64,000 nucleotides of DNA from Carettochelys insculpta (lineage: Eukaryota; Chordata; Testudines; Carettochelyidae), in NCBI RefSeq assembly GCF_033958435.1, contig NC_134137.1, positions 172,497,501 through 172,561,500 on the forward strand. The letters are read 5' to 3'. This document shows, piece after piece, positions 1 through 41,300 of this stretch (positions are counted from its first letter, which is position 1; the number at the start of each line of letters is the position of its first letter). The notes below the pieces were generated by a model. The model saw nothing but the letters and a program-made list of their open reading frames with translations. It did no database searches and was not told the DNA's origin. The position numbers and the translations under genes are program-made.

Positions 1-45
1 TGCTGGCCAAACATTTCCAGGAGACTAAATAGGATTTGGATAGCA

Positions 46-871
46 CAGCATTTCCCAAACTAATTTGGCCACAGAACAGTTTTAGCCTTGGAATATATTG
101 ATGGAACACCTGCATGCTGATCCGGTGGGGAGAAGGTGGTTAAGGATTTTATACCAAAAATAGCCAGATGTAATGTTCCAATGTTGATTTAAAAGATTTA
201 GGGTTTTTTTAGTTGTTTTATTTTACAAAGAACAAAAAATAACAAGAAAAAATACTCTGAGTGTTCAGCTAATGACCTTCTGATAGGAGAACAGTTATAA
301 CCCTATAATTGAGTATAAAAATTGTAAATTAAGTATAAACTCAAAACAAAACATCAGTATAACAGCCAAAAGAAGAATGGTTAGTGTTGTTCTTTTGTAC
401 AAAATTAGAAAGGCAATATTCAAAAAAGGTCTGCCCTTCCTTAAAGCTTAAAAAACATTTTTATGAAAAAGAAATGTAAAACAAACGTAGGTATGGAAAA
501 ATATTTTTAAATTTTGTTTTTACAGAAAACTAGTGGAAAATAAATATAAGTAACATCTGACAGGTTTTTTACTGAGAAGAGTGTTTTTGTGTCTCTTTTG
601 GCACGAGTTGCATAATAACAATTATACTGCTATGAATACATTATAAATATTAATATTTATTTAAATATCTTAGTATTTTGATGCATTGTAAATATTAATA
701 TACCTGTAATCTAAATACTATTCAAATACCTCTGTATTTTTGATAGAACATAATTTGTTATTTAGTGATTTAAAAGGAAAAATATTTCGAGTGTCAAAAT
801 TTTTTCACGAAACACCTGTTCACATTGTGCAGAACATCAGTGTTCCATGGAATACAGTTTGGGAAGCACTG
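46..871. mobile_element. hAT-like DNA element with 8-bp target duplication
   Basis: AT-rich, non-coding, 826 bp. Terminal inverted repeats are CAGCATTTCCCAAAC at the left and GTTTGGGAAGCACTG at the right. The 8-bp flanks GGATAGCA (38-45) and GGATAGCC (872-879) differ at one base, as expected for a hAT-type target duplication. Confidence 0.8.
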
Positions 872-1454
872 GGATAGCCAGTTTGAGACAACTTTTGAGG
901 AACTGCTTTGGGAAATGAGTCAGTCACTTAGGTGACTGTATCTGAGGTTTGAGCCTGTCTCTGTAGAAGTGAAAGACAAGTCTGCTTCAGGGAATGCCAC
1001 ATGAAGCTTTTACAAGAATGTTGTCTGCTGCCAGTATTCATCCATGGTGGATGGCTAATGCATGATGGCCTAAAGCAGTGAATGAAGTTAAGATTACTAA
1101 ACTTGAAGAGCATCATGACTAATTGAGTCTTCTGAATCATTTATCTTCCATTCTAATTAACAACTTAATACATATGCACACCTTAGAATGCTCCATTCAG
1201 TGTTAACGTTATCAGTTTCATCTGGGCAGGGAGATTTGGGCAGGGGCGAAGAGGGAAGTAGTGAAGCAGACTGCTTTGGGTGGTGATCAAATTCAAGGCC
1301 GAGTCAGGGCCAGGATTAAGATTTGTTGGTTCCAAAGTTTTATGCAATAAGCTATTTTGAGATGCTGCAGCTCCCAAAGGCAGGAATCACAAGACTGGCT
1401 TCCTCAAGCCATTTGGGATCTGAGATTTTCTTCAAATTAGAAGTTTGAAGCTAT

Positions 1455-1735
1455 GGCCTGGTCTACACTAGGGAATGAAGTCGATCCCAGATATTTATTT
1501 CTAGCTATGCCATTAGCATAGATAGAATCAATGTATCAGGATTGACTTTGTCCCCTAGTGAAGATCAAGGTTCTTGGGCTCATGCTGATGTCCCTGACTC
1601 CACGCGGTAGCACGGAGTACCAGGGTCGACAGCCAATCCCAGAGAGATTGATTTTGCCACAGCTTCAGACGCAGCAAAATCCAACTTCAGAGGATCAATT
1701 CGCAGTGGGCTCAACGCTGGGTGAGTATAGCCATA
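1455..1735. mobile_element. MITE, GTCTACACTA-end group
   Basis: The left end is GCCTGGTCTACACTAGGG. The interior includes GTCGATCCCAGA and a later CAGCAAAATCCAAC; the right end is GAGTATAGCCATACCC. It shares interior blocks with the elements at 29776 and 33440, so these form one family. The small open frame across it is not a gene. Confidence 0.6.
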
Positions 1736-2262
1736 CCCTGTGTTACTGAGGATGCTGGGCGGGGTTGGGAGAAGGGGAGGATAGACACATGACCTAAAAT
1801 TAAGACCTCTTTTAACCGCCTGTGTGGAATTGGCTCCGTGCTTCTGCGTGAGAGTGAATCTCTCAGGAAATCTAGTCAGTGATAACTCTTCATAAAACCA
1901 GCTGTGAGACCCTCCTGCTGTCTCCTGTGGACCTGTGTGTGGTCAAGCAGTTGAGCTCCAAGTTTTAATTTTGTTTGGGGGGGGGGGTTTGTTAGCATTT
2001 GTCTCCACATCCAGCTTCGTGTTCCTCCTTGCCTTGCTGCAGAGAGGGTGCGTGCCTACTCCTCTGCCATCCCCAGAGACAGAATTATCAGGGCTGTTTC
2101 TGGATTTTTGCCAGACCAGTTGTCTCTTACATGCTTTCACCCACACGTAAAAGATCTCTTCTGCCTTGTGGTGAAACAAACTGCTTTCCTAATGACCATT
2201 CCCCATCATCCACCTCTGCCCACAGCACAGCCCTGTTAATTGATTGGGAGGGTAAATACAGC

Positions 2263-2628
2263 TCATAAGAACGGCCATACCGGGTCAGACCAAAGGTCCA
2301 TCCAGCCCAGTAACCTGTCTGCCAACAGTGGCCAGTGCCAGGTGCCCCAGAAGGGGTGGACCAAAGACAATGATCAAGTGATTTGTCTCCTGCCATCCAT
2401 CTCCAGCCTCTGACAATCAGAGGCCAGGGACCCCATTCGTACCCTTGGCTGATAGCCTTTTATGGACCTAACCTCCATGAATTTATCCAGCTCTTTCTTA
2501 AATTTTGTTATAGTCCTAGCCTTCACAGTCTCCTCTGGCAAGGAGTTCCACAGGTTAACTGTGCGCTGAGTGAAGAAGAACCTTCGAAAGTCAATCAGTG
2601 CTACTGTCTGATCGTCTGGCAGCATGTA
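2263..2628 (-). mobile_element. CR1 LINE 3' fragment
   Basis: The reverse complement encodes [19 protein letters not shown] and VKAR, then the CR1 3' UTR ending in the CATTCTTATG-type terminus at 2263. It is the same subfamily as the element at 41.3-43.7 kb. It abuts a hAT MITE at about 2631. Confidence 0.9.
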
Positions 2629-2630
2629 TG

Positions 2631-2838
2631 CCGGAGTTCCCCATAAATGGGGTGCTTGTGTGGCCACTCGGGAGAGATTCAAATGCCACCCAGCTGAGTA
2701 GCAGAGCACCCATGGCGAGGTGTTTGTTTCTGCTCATGGTTCAGGTGCGGGTGCCTCAGTGCACATGGGAAAAAATTCCATACATGGATGGGTAAAAAAA
2801 AATCCGCAAATGGATGGAAAAGATTAGCAGGAACACTG
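2631..2838. mobile_element. hAT MITE (CAGTGTTCCC family), upstream copy
   Basis: The interior matches the copy at 17520 (CTGAGTAGCAGAGCACCCA-like core) and it ends in GGAACACTG. The left end is diverged (CCGGAGTTCCCC) and abuts a CR1 fragment. Flanks GCATGTAT and GCAGGTAC agree at only six of eight bases. Confidence 0.65.
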
Positions 2839-2859
2839 GCAGGTACCTAGAGTGAGCAT

Positions 2860-3600
2860 CCGGCCCATTTTTTACCAGGACAGTCCCTTATTTAAGCTGT
2901 CTCACAGGCATCCCAGCTTTAAGAAAATGGACAAATTGTCCCATATTTTGTGAGACTTCTCTTCCCTGGCACCCGGTGTCCCAGGGCAGCAGCCTTCACG
3001 GCCATTGGAGCTCTTCCGCTGTGTGGCTGCCCTGTTCCCCGGTGCCCTGCACTTCAGGACAGCAGCTCCTGCTGCGAGGGAGCTCCTCCTTGGGGCAGCT
3101 ACCACACATTCTGGCACCTCATGGCAGCAACCTCTACTGCCGGTGAGCTCCACCATGAGGCGGCTGCCTCATTCCCTGGCACCGGCTACCTAGGGGAGGC
3201 AGCTCCCACTCCCCAGGGCGCCCCTATGTTGGGCAGCTGTCTAGTGCCACGGTATCCTGCTCCTCGGGGAGGCAGCTCCTAATATGGGGAACCTCCTTGT
3301 TGTGGCTGCCCCGTTCCCTGGTGTGGCAGCCCCTACTGCCAGGGGGTGGCTGCTGTATGCCCTCCCCACCCCTCCACCGGGAGACTGCAGATTCCCTGCT
3401 CTTATTACCCCGCTGCCAGCAGGCTGTAGGGCCCCCATCCTCTGCTCCCCCTCATCGGAAAGCTGCAGAGCCCCCATCGCTGGTGTCTCACTGTGGGGCA
3501 GCAGCCGCCATCATTGAGGAGCCTTGACATGGAACAGCAGCTCCCCATCCCCAGAGCCGACATCCCAGATTTGCCATAGGGCAACGTGGTGGTCCTCTAG
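2860..3600. repeat. GC-rich element related to 23296-24210
   Basis: It starts with CCAGGACAGTCCCTTATTTAA-like sequence and then a long GGCAGC/AGCTCC-rich tract like that at 23560-24170. No gene is supported here. Its right limit is uncertain. Confidence 0.45.
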
Positions 3601-3771
3601 ATACCTGCCAGCCATCTTTTTGAGGTGGAAAGAGAGTCATGGTGTGGTGTTCATTTGCTTTTGGATTTTTTTATTGGCCGGGGCAAGGTAGCTGGCAGGA
3701 AAACTCTATTACTTGATGAGTCTCTTGATCGTTGGAGACTGCCTGCTATAAACTGTGGGCATCTTCTAATT

Positions 3772-4036
3772 CCGTGGTTCTTGGGCTTCATTGCACCGTG
3801 ACCCCCTCTGACAAAAATTGCTGCGTTGACCCAGGTTGGTGGGGGAGCTGAAACCCAAGTGCTTCAGCCCCAGCTCCTGTAATCTGAGTCCCACCAGCCA
3901 GGGCCATAGCCCAAGGGCTCAGGTTTCAGCTCCAGGCAGCGGAGCTCAGGCTTTAGTCTTCAGTCCCTACAAGTCTGACACCCGCCCTAGCAACCCCATT
4001 AAAGTGGGGTCCAGCCCCACAGTCTGAGGACCACTG
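3772..4036. mobile_element. hAT-like MITE
   Basis: The ends are CCGTGGTTCTTGGGC and GTCTGAGGACCACTG (inverted), the typical sequence of a widespread vertebrate hAT MITE group. The flanks TTCTAATT (3764-3771) and CTCTAATT (4037-4044) form an 8-bp duplication with one mismatch. The interior is GC-rich and non-coding. Confidence 0.82.
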
Positions 4037-4254
4037 CTCTAATTAATACCATCCAGTCTTGACAGCATGTGCGGTCATCAGCTTTGCCACTCAGTTCTAA
4101 AAAAAAAACAGGCCCAGCTTCCCGTTTCAGCTATAAGCCCTCTAGGGCTTGAGTCATGGTAGAAACACTGCCTGTTATCGTAGTACTGCACAAACCCTAT
4201 GCACCCCTTAAAACACCCTTGTACCTTGTCCTCTTTTCATACATCGAGGAAACG

Positions 4255-4530
4255 AAGGCCAGGAGTACACTAGTGAGCCGGCAGAGGCCAGATGGTCTGT
4301 AAGATCACTTATGCAGCTACTCTATGCCAGGGAGAGAGGTCTTCTGTCAACATAATAAAACCACCTCTATGGCAGTGGCCATGTCAGCGGGAGAAGCTCT
4401 CCCACCACACTGGCTCTGTGCACGCTGTTTGTTTATGTTGCTCATAAAGGTGGAGGGTTTTCGTGTTCCTGAGGAACATAATTTTTCCTGGCGTAAGTGG
4501 TAGTATAGATGTGGTCTAAGACTGACGCCC
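4255..4530. mobile_element. MITE with partial inverted structure
   Basis: It starts near CCAGGAGTACACTAGTG and ends near AAGTGGTAGTATAGATGTGG, with an internal palindrome GGGAGAAGCTCTCCC at 4390-4404. This resembles the group of elements here whose ends read as variants of GTCTACACTA. The boundaries are approximate. Confidence 0.55.
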
Positions 4531-4860
4531 AACCCCACTGTAGAGAATTAGCAGCAGAGACATTATTAGTGCTCAGAAGTCCCTGGCTCCAGCTACACAT
4601 CTAGACTGCAAGGCTATGCTGTTGCACAGGAGCTTCAGACCAGGATATTGTGAGGCTGAGCCCCCCTCCTCTGATGGGCTGAACAGACTTGGGAAACTGG
4701 AGATTCCAGGAGACCTCAACTGGGTTACGTAATGCAGGCAAGACAGCAACAGTCTGTGGCGTAACCCTATGTTGCTGTAATCAGGGCACAGTAGGGTTCA
4801 AAGAAATCTGCAGCCCCTGTGAGGTGCTTTTGATGTAGTCCTATTGCTTCTCGGAGACCG

Positions 4861-5022
4861 TGGCTACACTAACCCCTGCCTTTCGAAAGGGGTATGCTAA
4901 TGAGCCTCTTTGGCCGCCATTATGCTGATGAGGCACTGCATATTCATGGCAGCGCCTCACTAGCAACTGCTGAAGTGGCTCATTAGCATACCCCTTTTGG
5001 AAGGCAGGGGCTAGCGTAGCCA
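4861..5022. mobile_element. MITE just upstream of CBS coding exon 1
   Basis: 162 bp with inverted ends of about 45 bp: TGGCTACACTAACCCCTGCC at the left and the complement of GGCTACGCTAGCCCCTGCC at the right, each continuing into GGGGTATGCTAATGAGCC. It ends about 55 bp before the likely acceptor of the first coding exon. No target duplication is evident. Confidence 0.8.
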
Positions 5023-5084
5023 TGGCCAGAGAGTGCTGAAAGTGAGTTTAATGGCAGGTTCTTGTCTCCTGTTCAAGAGACACG

Positions 5085-33941
<28,857 letters not shown>

Positions 33942-34002
33942 GCACCTGGAGCATTCTGTTTGCAACATCTGCAATGGCATTTTGCAATTTCTAGGAAGAA
34001 TC

Positions 34003-34030
34003 TGCTCTCTCTTTCTCTCTCTCTCTCCCC
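34003..34030 (+). repeat. (CT)n tract in the CBS 3' UTR
   Basis: An imperfect CT/CTTT tract followed by a C-rich run (CCCCCGCCCCGCCCCC), starting 60 bp after the CBS stop codon. Confidence 0.85.
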
Positions 34031-35984
34031 CGCCCCGCCCCCTTTGGTAAAATGTTCTGTCTCATGTTTTTGTTTTTAACATGCTAAAAATAAGCACAGT
34101 TGGGATCCTCCTGGCGGCCATGGTGTAACAGCACATCTAAACTTCACAGAGCTTATTGGCTCTCAATCTCCTGAAACTGGTTGATCTGGATAGAATTTAT
34201 GTAAAAAAACCCACCCATTCTACCTTCCTGATTGTGTTCAATGTCTAGTTCCCCAAACCCTCTTAAAACTTAAAGGTAAGAAGGTGAACAGCCCAGCCAC
34301 ACTATTGTTTGCTCTGGCTTCAGCTTCCGTTTGGGAAGACTGCCTATGAGACTGTGTGTTGGGCATTGGCATAGAATACATCAGACCGTGGGTTTGATGA
34401 CCGTACAGGTATGCTTCCCTAGTAAAATGTTTGCATCTTTTTTCACAATGAGATTACTAACTTGAAACAGGGTTCAGGAAAATCCTGGACTCCAGCTATA
34501 GGGTTTTCCTCCAGCAGCTGTTTTGAGTCAGTTCTATTGCTCACCTTGTTTTCCTTGAAATATTCCAGTAAGATAACTAACACAAAAATGGTCTTAATAC
34601 CTTTTTTTATTAGTGGAGACACAGTTTACGTAATTTATTTTACCTGGGTGAATAAGCAGAGGTACAAACAACAAATCAAAATCAGATCACACTTACTCTA
34701 AGGGGAATTCTTACGGACTGTGGGGCATGTTTCATGCACAATAAGAAGGCAGCATCTTTCCCCTGAAAACTTTTACCTCAGACTGACTTCCTACCTTGAA
34801 CTGAGTTTCCTGAGCCTACACCTAGGCCATGTAAGTGTGATACTTTCTGGTCAGGATCAAGGCCATGCCCTGTAAGACTGTTTCATAGCATCCCCCTTAC
34901 TCCTCAATTGCTTCTGAACTCTAGATGTCACTACAGGGACGACATACTAGCTTCTGTGATAGACAACAAAACAAACACATTTAAGACAAAATGCTGCCTT
35001 TAATTGGACACATAAAAGGACCACGTGCAGTAGGCCTGCAAAATTGTAAGAGAGGGCAGTACAGTATTTGACCTATAATATTTAACAAGTGTACTGAATG
35101 CACTATGGCCCTACTTCCTAGTGACCCACTGGAATGACATTGTCTGAGACAGAGTATAGGGGATGTTGTGCTGTTAGCTAGGTGTGACTGTATGGGTTTC
35201 TTTTAGCTGCATAGGTTTCTGGACTCCCCTTTACACCTGACTTGCATTAGTTTAGTGTTGCCCTGTCTCAAGCTGTTCCATCCACCTAGCCCTGTATTTT
35301 GGCTAATGGCCTTGCTGCAAACTACACAGGAGAGAAATAATGGCGACTACCAACTCTGATTAAAAGTAGCAGCTGTGGGTGTCCAGAGGTCTGATGTTCC
35401 TTTGTAGCTGATGCATGATCAGATGCCTCTCCAGAGGTCTTAAGCCACTGGGTGCAACGCCTCAGAAACATGCTCATCATTTAGTTAGGAATTTTGATGA
35501 ACCTGCATTTGGTTAAGTGGTGTTGATTGCCTAAGAATCTCTGTTTACTGTACTGTGAAGACCAAATAAGACTGGCAGGGAAGTGTGTGTATTAAACTGA
35601 CGCCTTCAATCCAAAGCTTGAATAGAACTATTTTTTACTGATGTGTGTGTCTAAACTCTCCATGTTTCTAGCTTTTTGCAAACAGATGTTGGCCACCTTA
35701 CTTAAAAGTACTTTGCACATGGGTGATGGTTTAATTGTTACTTGGCATTTGTATGTCTTTCCCTTCACATTTCAAACTTTGTGAATCTCTATAAAAATAT
35801 TTGAATTTTCTTCTGTGAAGGCAATTTTTCCATTAAATGTGTGTAATTCACCTTGGCAAGGTTTCCTGGTAACATCACACTTGACAGATAACAATGGAGA
35901 GAGAACTTTAAAATCCTTGTGAACATTTATATTTTTTTCCAGTCATGCCCTGTCTGTGGCTGACTCCAGAATACCATATAGGTA

Positions 35985-36090
35985 ATATAGCTGTAGCCAT
36001 GTAGGTCCCAGGATATTAGACAGACGAGATTGTGAGGTAATAATCTTTTGTTGGATCAGGTTTTCTTCATGAGACACAAGCTTCTGAGCC
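35985..36090 (-). repeat. Dispersed sauropsid repeat fragment
   Basis: ATAGCTGTAGCCATGTAGGT, CCCAGGATATTAGACAGACG and AGGTAATAATCTTTTGTTGG are the other end of the repeat seen at 29530-29625, in opposite orientation. It falls in the CBS 3' UTR region. Confidence 0.5.
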
Positions 36091-36964
36091 ATGCAGACCT
36101 CCACGTATCTTGAATGTTTCTGGTCCAGTAAAAGACACTGCCTCTCTCAGCTTGTCGCTCCACAATTCCCTGTAAATCAACTGCTCCTGTTTGATTGACA
36201 GGCATAATCTAATTCCCAGTTCACCACGGGGTGCCGTCCTAACTGGAGAGTGCAATACAGAGTTTCATGCAGCAGGTAGTATACACTGGTTTAAATGGCA
36301 CTAGCCATTGCAGACTTCACTCAATGCTCTTTCTTACTGTTTAATGTCAACATTTAAGCCACACTGCAGTGATAAGAGGTTTTTTTTGTTTTAAAGGGGG
36401 AAAAGATGATTCAATACAATGTGCTGTATTTATTGCACAAAAATGAATGTATCATAAAGAGTTCATTAAAAGCTGTTTGAGTGACTTAAAATGGTTGGGT
36501 TTATTTTTCATTTTGCTGTTGGCAGTCCAGGACCTTTAGCTGTAGACCTCTTGTGGGAAATTTCTGTCTGTCATGAGACACAACCCAGGTCTAGTTGGTT
36601 GACTGTAACTTTATCTGCCTCTTTTTATCTCTCTGGAAGGAGCTGGGGATATGTGAGGTTACTGGGAGGGAGCCATGTTATCTTTGCTTTTTGTTTTGAA
36701 ACATATGCAAGAATAAAGAGGCAGGTTTATGCACAAATAAAAGATCAGAAAATGTAAACGCTGAAGGTATTTACAGAATGTTTCCTACCCCGCATTGCAA
36801 GCCTGTATTGACTACTCATTGGGCTGATATTTCTTACATGAATAACTATGAGGAGGAGGAGGAGTAGTTAGCATTTTTATGAGAACTAGGTGTCTTTTTT
36901 GCTTCTACAGTAAACTTACAATATTAATGGCACATTAACAAAACTTTAGAAATGTTTATTTGCC

Positions 36965-38682
36965 ATGCACAAATGACGGAGGTAATCTAGTGACAGATGA
37001 TGTAAGAAAAGCTGAAGTACTCAATACTTTTTTTTGCCTCAGTCTTCACGGACAAGGACAGCTCCTACATTACGGCGCTAAATAGTGCAGTATGGGAAGG
37101 TGGAGGGCAGCCATTGGTGGAGAAGGAACGAGTTAAGAGCTACCTAGAAAAACTAGATGTACACAACTCCATGGATCTGGATTTAGTGCATCCAAGGTTA
37201 CTGAGGGAATTGGCAGATGTCATTGCTGAGCCTTTGGCCATTATCTTTGAAGACTCTTGGAGATTGGGAGAGATCCCAGATGAGACTGGAAAAAAGGTAA
37301 ATGTAGTGCCAATCTTTAAAAAAAGGAAAGAACAATAATCCAGGGAACTATACACCAGTCAGCCTTACCTCAATCCCTGGGAAAATAATGGAGGGAATCC
37401 TCAAGGGATCCATTGTGGAGCACTTCTAAGAGGGGAAAGTGATCAAGAGTAGTCAACATGGATTCACCAAGGGCAAGTCGTGCCTGACGAATCCAATTAG
37501 CTTCCATGACGAGGTGACAGGCTCTGTGGACATGGGGAATTCAGTGGATGTGATATATCTTGACTTCAGCAAAGCTTTTGATACGGTCTCCCACAACATT
37601 CATGCCCATAAGTTAAGAAGGTATGAATTGGATCCATGGACTATAAGATGGCTAGAAGGCTGGCTTGTCGGTCAGGCCCAGCGGGTAGTGGTCAATGGCT
37701 GAATATCTGGATGGCGGTGTGTTTCAAGCAGAGTGCCCCCAAGGCTCAGTTCTGGGGCTGGTATATTAATGAACTGGATGAGGGACTGGATTGCACCCTC
37801 AGCAAGTTGCAGGTGACACTAAGCTAGGGGGAGAGGCAGATACATTGGAGGGTAGAGATAGGATTCAGAGTGACCTGGATAAATTGGAGGATTGGACCAA
37901 AAAGAAATCTGATGCGGTTCAACAAGGAGAAGTGTAGAGTCCTGCACTTGGGACGGAGGAATCCCAAGCATTGTTATAGGCTGGGGACTGACTGGCTAAG
38001 CAGCAGTACAGTGGAGAGGGGCCTTGGGGTTATGGAGGATGAAAGGCTGGATATGAGTAAACTGTGCCCTTGTAGCCAAGAAGGCTAATGGCCTCTTAGG
38101 GTGCATTAGGAGGAGCATTGTGAGCAGATCTAGCAGAGTGGTTATTTCTCTCTATTCGGCACTGTTGAGGCCATATCTGGAATATTGTGTCCAGTTTTGG
38201 CCACCCCCAGTATAAAAAGGATGTGGATGCGCTGGAGTACGTTCAGCAGAGGGCACAAAAGTGATTAAAGGGATGGAGCGCAAGACCTATGAGGATAGCC
38301 TGAGGGATTTGGGCTTCTTTAGTTTACAGAAGAGAAGACTTATAGGTGATTTAATAGCAGCCTTCAACTTCCTGAAGGGGAGCTCTAAAGAGAATATAAA
38401 ATGTTCTCAGTGGTGACAGACGGCAGAACAAGGAGGAATGGTCTGAAGTTACAGAAGGAGAGGAGTAGGTTGGATATTAGGAAAAACTACTTCACCAGGA
38501 GGGTGATGAAGCACTGGAATGCGTTGCCTAGAGAGGTGGTGGATTCTCCATCCCTGGATGTTTTTAAGTCCCTGCTTGACAAGGTCCTGGGTGGGATGAC
38601 TTAGATGGGGTTGATCCTGCTTGAAGCAGGGGGCTGAACTGGATGACCTCCTGGGGTGCCTTCCAGCCCTAGGATTCTATGC
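36965..38682 (+). mobile_element. Old, decayed CR1 LINE copy
   Basis: Broken reading frames show CR1 reverse-transcriptase strings, for example [16 protein letters not shown] at about 37545-37595 and [15 protein letters not shown] near 38530. The 3' end GGATTCTATG is of the classical CR1 type, unlike the TTCTTATG end of the younger copy. Frameshifts and stops are frequent. ATGCACAAA occurs at both ends (near 36965 and 38679) and may be a target duplication. Confidence 0.9.
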
Positions 38683-41300
38683 ACAAAAATAAATATTTAG
38701 TCGCCTAGGAGAAAACAAAGTTGTAGTTTGCACAGCAACAGCTCTTGACTGGACTAGCTGCCTGGGAAGGTTGAAAGCTCAAGTCTCTTAGATCTCAGTG
38801 TATGATCTTTTTCTTTTTTAAAGCGAGAAATCTTATAAAGAATGCACCCCAGCCCCTGTCAGGTCTCTCCTCCGAACCCCCATTTCTTTTGTACCAATCA
38901 TAAAATTAAACTGTGTCTTGTTTTTCCCCTTTTTGGAATGTTTCAGTCCAGTGGGAGAATTTGACAGTAAGTTCTGAGGGAATGACTCCAGCACACTTAA
39001 AATAGAAGTCACAGTGGAACATCTGCTCCAGCAGTTTGTGGCTCAATGGGTTTTTAAGTCCATCTCTGGAGGTGTTTGATCAGTAAACCAGTCTAAAAAT
39101 CATTCTTGGGCAGGAGCTCCTGGATAACTCAGTGGATGGGTAATAAAACATTAAGATCCCCTGCATGCTGCCTAGATTACGTGCTCAAATGTAAGTCACC
39201 TGCATAGCGTTCGTAGGTCTATCAAATATGTTGAGCAGCATATAGAAAATTTCAGCGCAATGTCTAGTGGACAGGTTGGAAACTGGCTATTGCAATGATG
39301 CAGCTTTCATGGTGGTCACAGCAGAGAGGCCAATGGCTAACTGGGCTTGGGGCACAGGGCAATCTTAGCTGTAAGAAAAAGGTGCCTGCCTAGGCTGCTG
39401 CTTTCAGTGAGGCAGCAAAAGAGGAGTCACGCCTAACCAGCCTGCGTTTATACCCACTTGTGTTCTCCTCCTACTCCAAAAAGGCTTCCTGTTGTTGCTC
39501 ACTTGTGTGCAGCCGTTCCAAACACCCCCACAAATCCTTTTGTATACTGACTGCTTGAAGCACAGAGCAGCGAGCCTGACGGACCCTTTTCTTCTAAAGG
39601 CAGCTGCTGTAGGATGACTGGTCAGAAACAGGGACCCCTTTGGGTAGGACTAAGTGACGCAGATGGGAGATCTGATGGAAGGGATATGGAGCTTGTGTTT
39701 GTAAAACAGGCAGGAATCCCTGGGACTGATGAATGATTGATTGAATCCTCTCCTTCCCTTGAGGTGCGCCCCCCTATAAGAGTGGGACTGTGCTTGGAAA
39801 TTTTGCTTGGAACTGTCTTTACTGAAGCTGTTCGGTAGGTAGTCACAAAGCCACTTTTCATCAGCAGCAACTTCCCTTTGAGAAGACTGTCCTCTTGCAA
39901 AGGGAGATATGTCTGGAGGTCCCTGAGTGGTTGACACTGAAAGATGCAATCTTTTCCCTTACGAAAATTTCACAAGTATTTCCTATTAAGATTGGCTAGA
40001 AATGCATTTCTGAGTTGAAAAATGGCATTGGTAGGGATTCCAGGTACATTAAACTTTCATATCTGGCAGCCCCAGGACCAGGTGGTTGCTAGATATTTAA
40101 ATATTTGGGATACTGGAGAGGTATACCTAGCAATGCATAACACTGAAGAAAAACAAGATTAGATATTGAGAAACAAACAAAAATGTGTGCAGAATACTTT
40201 CTTTGCCAAGAGCAGTCATATTGTGCACTGTCAACTCATACTGTATTTGCTCTCTTTATTTGTATTTGCTTGCACTGTACTGTACTTATGGAAAACGTAA
40301 CTGAAATTTACTTATGGGTAAAATACCAGTTATTTGCAAGTTCCTGGTGATAGAATGCTGGATATGAAAGAGTTAACTTTGTACCATTTCCCTGTGACTC
40401 AGCTCAAATGTGCATCTTTTCAGTCATGACCAGTGTCCTTCCAGGAGAAAGGTGGATTCCTCACTTCAGCTCTAGTCCATAGAAGTAGGAGAATGCCTCC
40501 TATCTGAAATTTGAGGTGACTAAACAAATTCCTATTTCAGCTCAAGTGCAGAAGATGGGAAAGCCAAACTGTCCCATTCTAAATGTTGCCAGAGCCCTTC
40601 TTTATCACTTCAGTAGAACAAAGCTCTTTAGAAAATTCCACCTGGTTATTTGTGGTGGTGGGGGAAAAACCATGCAGGGTCAAACCATCTCTTTCAAGAG
40701 AGTTAGGAATTGTGGTCGTGTGCAAACAGCTAGCAAGTCTGCCACCCTTCAGGAGCTAGGGCCTGCTCAGCTGGGGGTCAGGAAACTTTTTTTCACTTTT
40801 CTAGGTCGTATTTCTTATACTAAAACGCGACAGAGGAGTTAATGGGGCTCAGCTCAGATTTCTGCAAAATGTTATGCCCTGAGTCTGGCCTTTCAATATG
40901 ATGCAAAATTTGGAAGAGCAGTTCTGCAAGTTATTGGCAGAGCAAACCAAACCTCTTTTATGTACCCCTTGACACTTTACTCTGCTTGTCCAGCTTGAGG
41001 GTGATAGTTTTTGAACAGCACATCTTCTCAGTTCCAAAATTTCTGGAAATGTTCTGGCCATTGAGTAGCAGAACCTTTGTTGATTTTGGTGAAAATTGGA
41101 ACACTGGTGGGCAGATACTGGAGAGAGAGAGAGAGAGAGAGAGAGGGAGAATTTTCTGGGGCACACCACAGCTTTAGTTGGTTCTGTACGCATCGCTGGA
41201 TCAAAGACCTGGCTGATACTCTGTGTGATGATTTGGGAGAACTTACGTGCAAATTATTTATTCAGATAAATCTTGAATCTAGATAAATTCAGATCTAGTC
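38683..41300. other. Intergenic spacer, nothing recognised
   Basis: Unique-looking AT-moderate sequence between the old and young CR1 copies. The open frames are short and show no protein family. Only the (GA)n run at 41119 stands out. Confidence 0.5.
41119..41148 (+). repeat. (GA)n microsatellite
   Basis: A run of GAGA dinucleotides about 30 bp long, less than 200 bp upstream of the young CR1. Short low-information frames on both strands come from it. Confidence 0.9.

Larger units (their letters stand above)
33942..36745 (+). other. CBS 3' UTR region with candidate poly(A) signals
   Basis: Non-coding sequence after the CBS stop, starting with a CT-rich tract (34003-34030). Candidate signals in the sense direction are ATTAAA at 35832-35837 and 36465-36470, and AATAAA at 36712-36717 and 36736-36741. 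None can be chosen without transcript data. A dispersed-repeat fragment sits at about 35985-36075. Confidence 0.35.

Noticed and set aside
1..5077. CBS promoter and 5' UTR exons
   Set aside because: Untranslated exons are expected from the acceptor-like site before the ATG, but the region is mostly repeats and no TATA box, CpG-island promoter or donor could be supported.
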